DNA from: CAXTSE01 sp035554115
GTDB lineage: Bacteria; Actinomycetota; Actinomycetes; Actinomycetales; Microbacteriaceae
Length of the DNA: 7,635 nucleotides
Direction: 5' to 3'
Assembly: GCA_035554115.1 (NCBI GenBank)
Contig: DATMIW010000017.1
Span: 1-7,635, forward strand
A program made the translations under genes and the position numbers. Every line of letters starts with the position of its first letter. The stretch's first letter is position 1. The notes under the pieces were generated by a model, which was not told the DNA's origin, ran no database searches, and worked only from the letters and a program-made list of their open reading frames with translations. Shown piece after piece: positions 6,277 through 7,635 of this stretch.

Positions 6277-7635
6277 TTACTGGACGGCGGCGGTGAGGCG
6301 GGCTACGTGGTCCAGGATGCGGCGGGGAAGCGGCCGCGACATCCACGCCTCGAGGGTCAGTTCGGTGCTGTTCGCCCGGTAGTCGTCTTCGAGGGCGCGT
6401 AGTTCTTTGAGGAACTCGCCCCCGCGCACCATGACCGAGATCTCGAGGTCGAGCGTGAACGAGCGCATGTCGAGGTTGCTGGAGCCGATAACGGCGATCT
6501 GGTCATCGATCGTGAAGTGCTTGGCGTGCAGAATCGTCGGCTTCGCGTAGCGGAAGATGCGCACCCCTGCCCGCAGCAGCTCCTCGTAGTAGCTGCGCTG
6601 CGCGTGATAGACGAAGAACTGGTCGCCGATCTCTGACACGAACAGTTGCACATCGAGTCCGGACTGGGCCGCCGTCGTGATGGCGTAAAGCATCGAATCG
6701 TCGGGAACGAAGTAGGGGCTCACCAAGATGATGCGCTCCTGTGCGGCATAGACGAGGGAGTTGAACAGCCGCAGATTGTTCTCACCGCGAAAGCCCGGCC
6801 CCGACGGGACGACCTGGCAGTCGAGGTGCCCGTCCCCCATACGTCGAACGGGCGCGGCCTCGCGGGTGAGCAGCTCACCTGTCTCGGAGTACCAGTCGGT
6901 GACGAACAGCGCATCGATGCCCGCCACGACGGGACCCTCGAAGCGGGCCATATAGTCCTTCCAGCGCAACCCGCGACGACGGTTACTGCGCTTCTGGTAC
7001 GGGGTTTCGATAATGTTCTGCGACCCCGTGAACCCCACCTGGCCATCGATCACCAGAAGCTTGCGGTGGTTGCGCAGATCCGGTCGCTGGATGAGAAGGC
7101 GCCACGGCTGGAACGGCAACATCAGGTGCCACTCAACCCCCATCCGCTTGAGGCGCCGCACCGTGCGCCGGTAGCCGGGGTACGGGAAGTTGCCCAGGTG
7201 ATCGAGCAGCACCCGCACGGTCACGCCGCGCGCGCGGGCCGCCTCCAGTGCATCAAAGAACGGCTTGGTCGTCGCATCCAGCGAGAGGATGTAGAACTCG
7301 GCATGGATCGTCGACTCGGCCGCGTAGATATCGGCCACCATCGCGTCGAGGGACGCCTGATTGTCGGCCCACATGCGCGCCGTATTGCCACCGACGAGGG
7401 GCATCGCACCGAGCTTGCGGTTGAGTTCGACGATCGGTTCGAGCCACGGCGGCCATGGGGGATCGCGCTTCACCTTGTCGAAACCTTCGGTCGTCTCGAG
7501 GATGTAGTCGTTCACCTCACGCTGGCGGCGGCGTCGGTTGCGCGGCAGCCGCGCGCGGCCGAGAAGGAAGAACAGGATGATGCCGACATAGGGCTGGAAG
7601 AAGATCAGCAGAAGCCACGCGAGGGCGGTCTGCGG
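6277..7635 (-). CDS. cls: Cardiolipin synthase, phospholipase D family (5' end outside window)
   Basis: This membrane enzyme forms cardiolipin from phosphatidylglycerol or a related donor. The frame stays open from the TAA at 6277-6279 to base 7635, giving 452 visible residues; the first transmembrane segment and start lie beyond the edge. Residues 1-25 of the visible part (AWLLLIFFQPYVGIILFFLL at 5-24) are a transmembrane helix, followed by an Arg-rich cytosolic stretch (RLPRNRRRR). Two HKD catalytic motifs follow: HRKLLVID (190-197) and HAKHFTID (370-377), each followed by the usual GFTGSQN or VIGSSNLDMRS. The order TM, linker, HKD1, HKD2 is that of bacterial Cls. A GTG at 7515 could be mistaken for the start, but it would drop the membrane helix and is an internal valine. 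The gene is convergent with fprA; the 23-base gap (6254-6276) shows no terminator hairpin with a T-run. Confidence 0.93.
   Translation of the reverse strand, partial: PQTALAWLLLIFFQPYVGIILFFLLGRARLPRNRRRRQREVNDYILETTEGFDKVKRDPPWPPWLEPIVELNRKLGAMPLVGGNTARMWADNQASLDAMVADIYAAESTIHAEFYILSLDATTKPFFDALEAARARGVTVRVLLDHLGNFPYPGYRRTVRRLKRMGVEWHLMLPFQPWRLLIQRPDLRNHRKLLVIDGQVGFTGSQNIIETPYQKRSNRRRGLRWKDYMARFEGPVVAGIDALFVTDWYSETGELLTREAAPVRRMGDGHLDCQVVPSGPGFRGENNLRLFNSLVYAAQERIILVSPYFVPDDSMLYAITTAAQSGLDVQLFVSEIGDQFFVYHAQRSYYEELLRAGVRIFRYAKPTILHAKHFTIDDQIAVIGSSNLDMRSFTLDLEISVMVRGGEFLKELRALEDDYRANSTELTLEAWMSRPLPRRILDHVARLTAAVQ

Noticed and set aside
5453..6346. 297-residue minus-strand open frame opposite fprA
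   Set aside because: Its composition (His, Arg, Ala, Val, Asp rich, no recognisable motif) is that of the antisense of a high-GC gene, and it also overlaps the end of cls.
7513..7515. GTG as start of the cardiolipin synthase gene (412-residue version)
   Set aside because: The frame is open for 40 more codons to the window edge, and those encode a typical Cls transmembrane helix and Arg-rich linker, so the gene is 5'-truncated by the window.

Overview
The window is high-GC DNA with actinobacterial coding style: GTG starts, tightly packed genes, and -10-like hexamers placed directly in front of start codons. The gene set, the protein motifs and an intergenic palindrome of a kind I associate with Microbacteriaceae and relatives suggest a member of that family. 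The family assignment is inference from memory, not a search. All seven genes belong to recognisable families.

Layout. Positions 1-903 (+) hold the C-terminal half of menD, cut by the left edge. A short gap with an imperfect palindrome (917-976) leads to a class III-like polyphosphate kinase 2 gene (991-1815, +). It meets menF, isochorismate synthase (1812-3044, -), tail to tail; the two stop codons overlap within CTAG. menF is divergent from a three-gene + strand unit: menG/ubiE (3069-3815), a long-chain polyprenyl diphosphate synthase gene (3812-4882, coupled by a GTGA overlap) and an FprA-type NADPH-ferredoxin reductase gene (4904-6253). A cardiolipin synthase gene (6277 to beyond 7635, -) faces this unit and runs off the right edge. 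No stretch over 300 bases lacks a gene.

How the genes fit together. MenF makes isochorismate from chorismate and MenD consumes it for the menaquinone head group. The polyprenyl synthase makes the isoprenoid tail, and MenG methylates demethylmenaquinone last. This is therefore a menaquinone locus, with ppk2 embedded in it. fprA is the redox member of the operon and cls is a membrane-lipid gene next to it.

The most notable non-coding signal is at transcript starts. All three genes that begin a transcription unit inside the window (ppk2, menF, menG) have a TAGNNT hexamer 6-8 bases before an ATG/GTG start and no usable Shine-Dalgarno site, as expected for leaderless mRNAs. For the divergent menF/menG pair the two hexamers overlap by two bases inside a 24-base gap. 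By contrast fprA, inside the operon, has a good Shine-Dalgarno sequence. I see no novel defence, mobile or RNA system; this is mostly ordinary core genome with some compact regulatory architecture.
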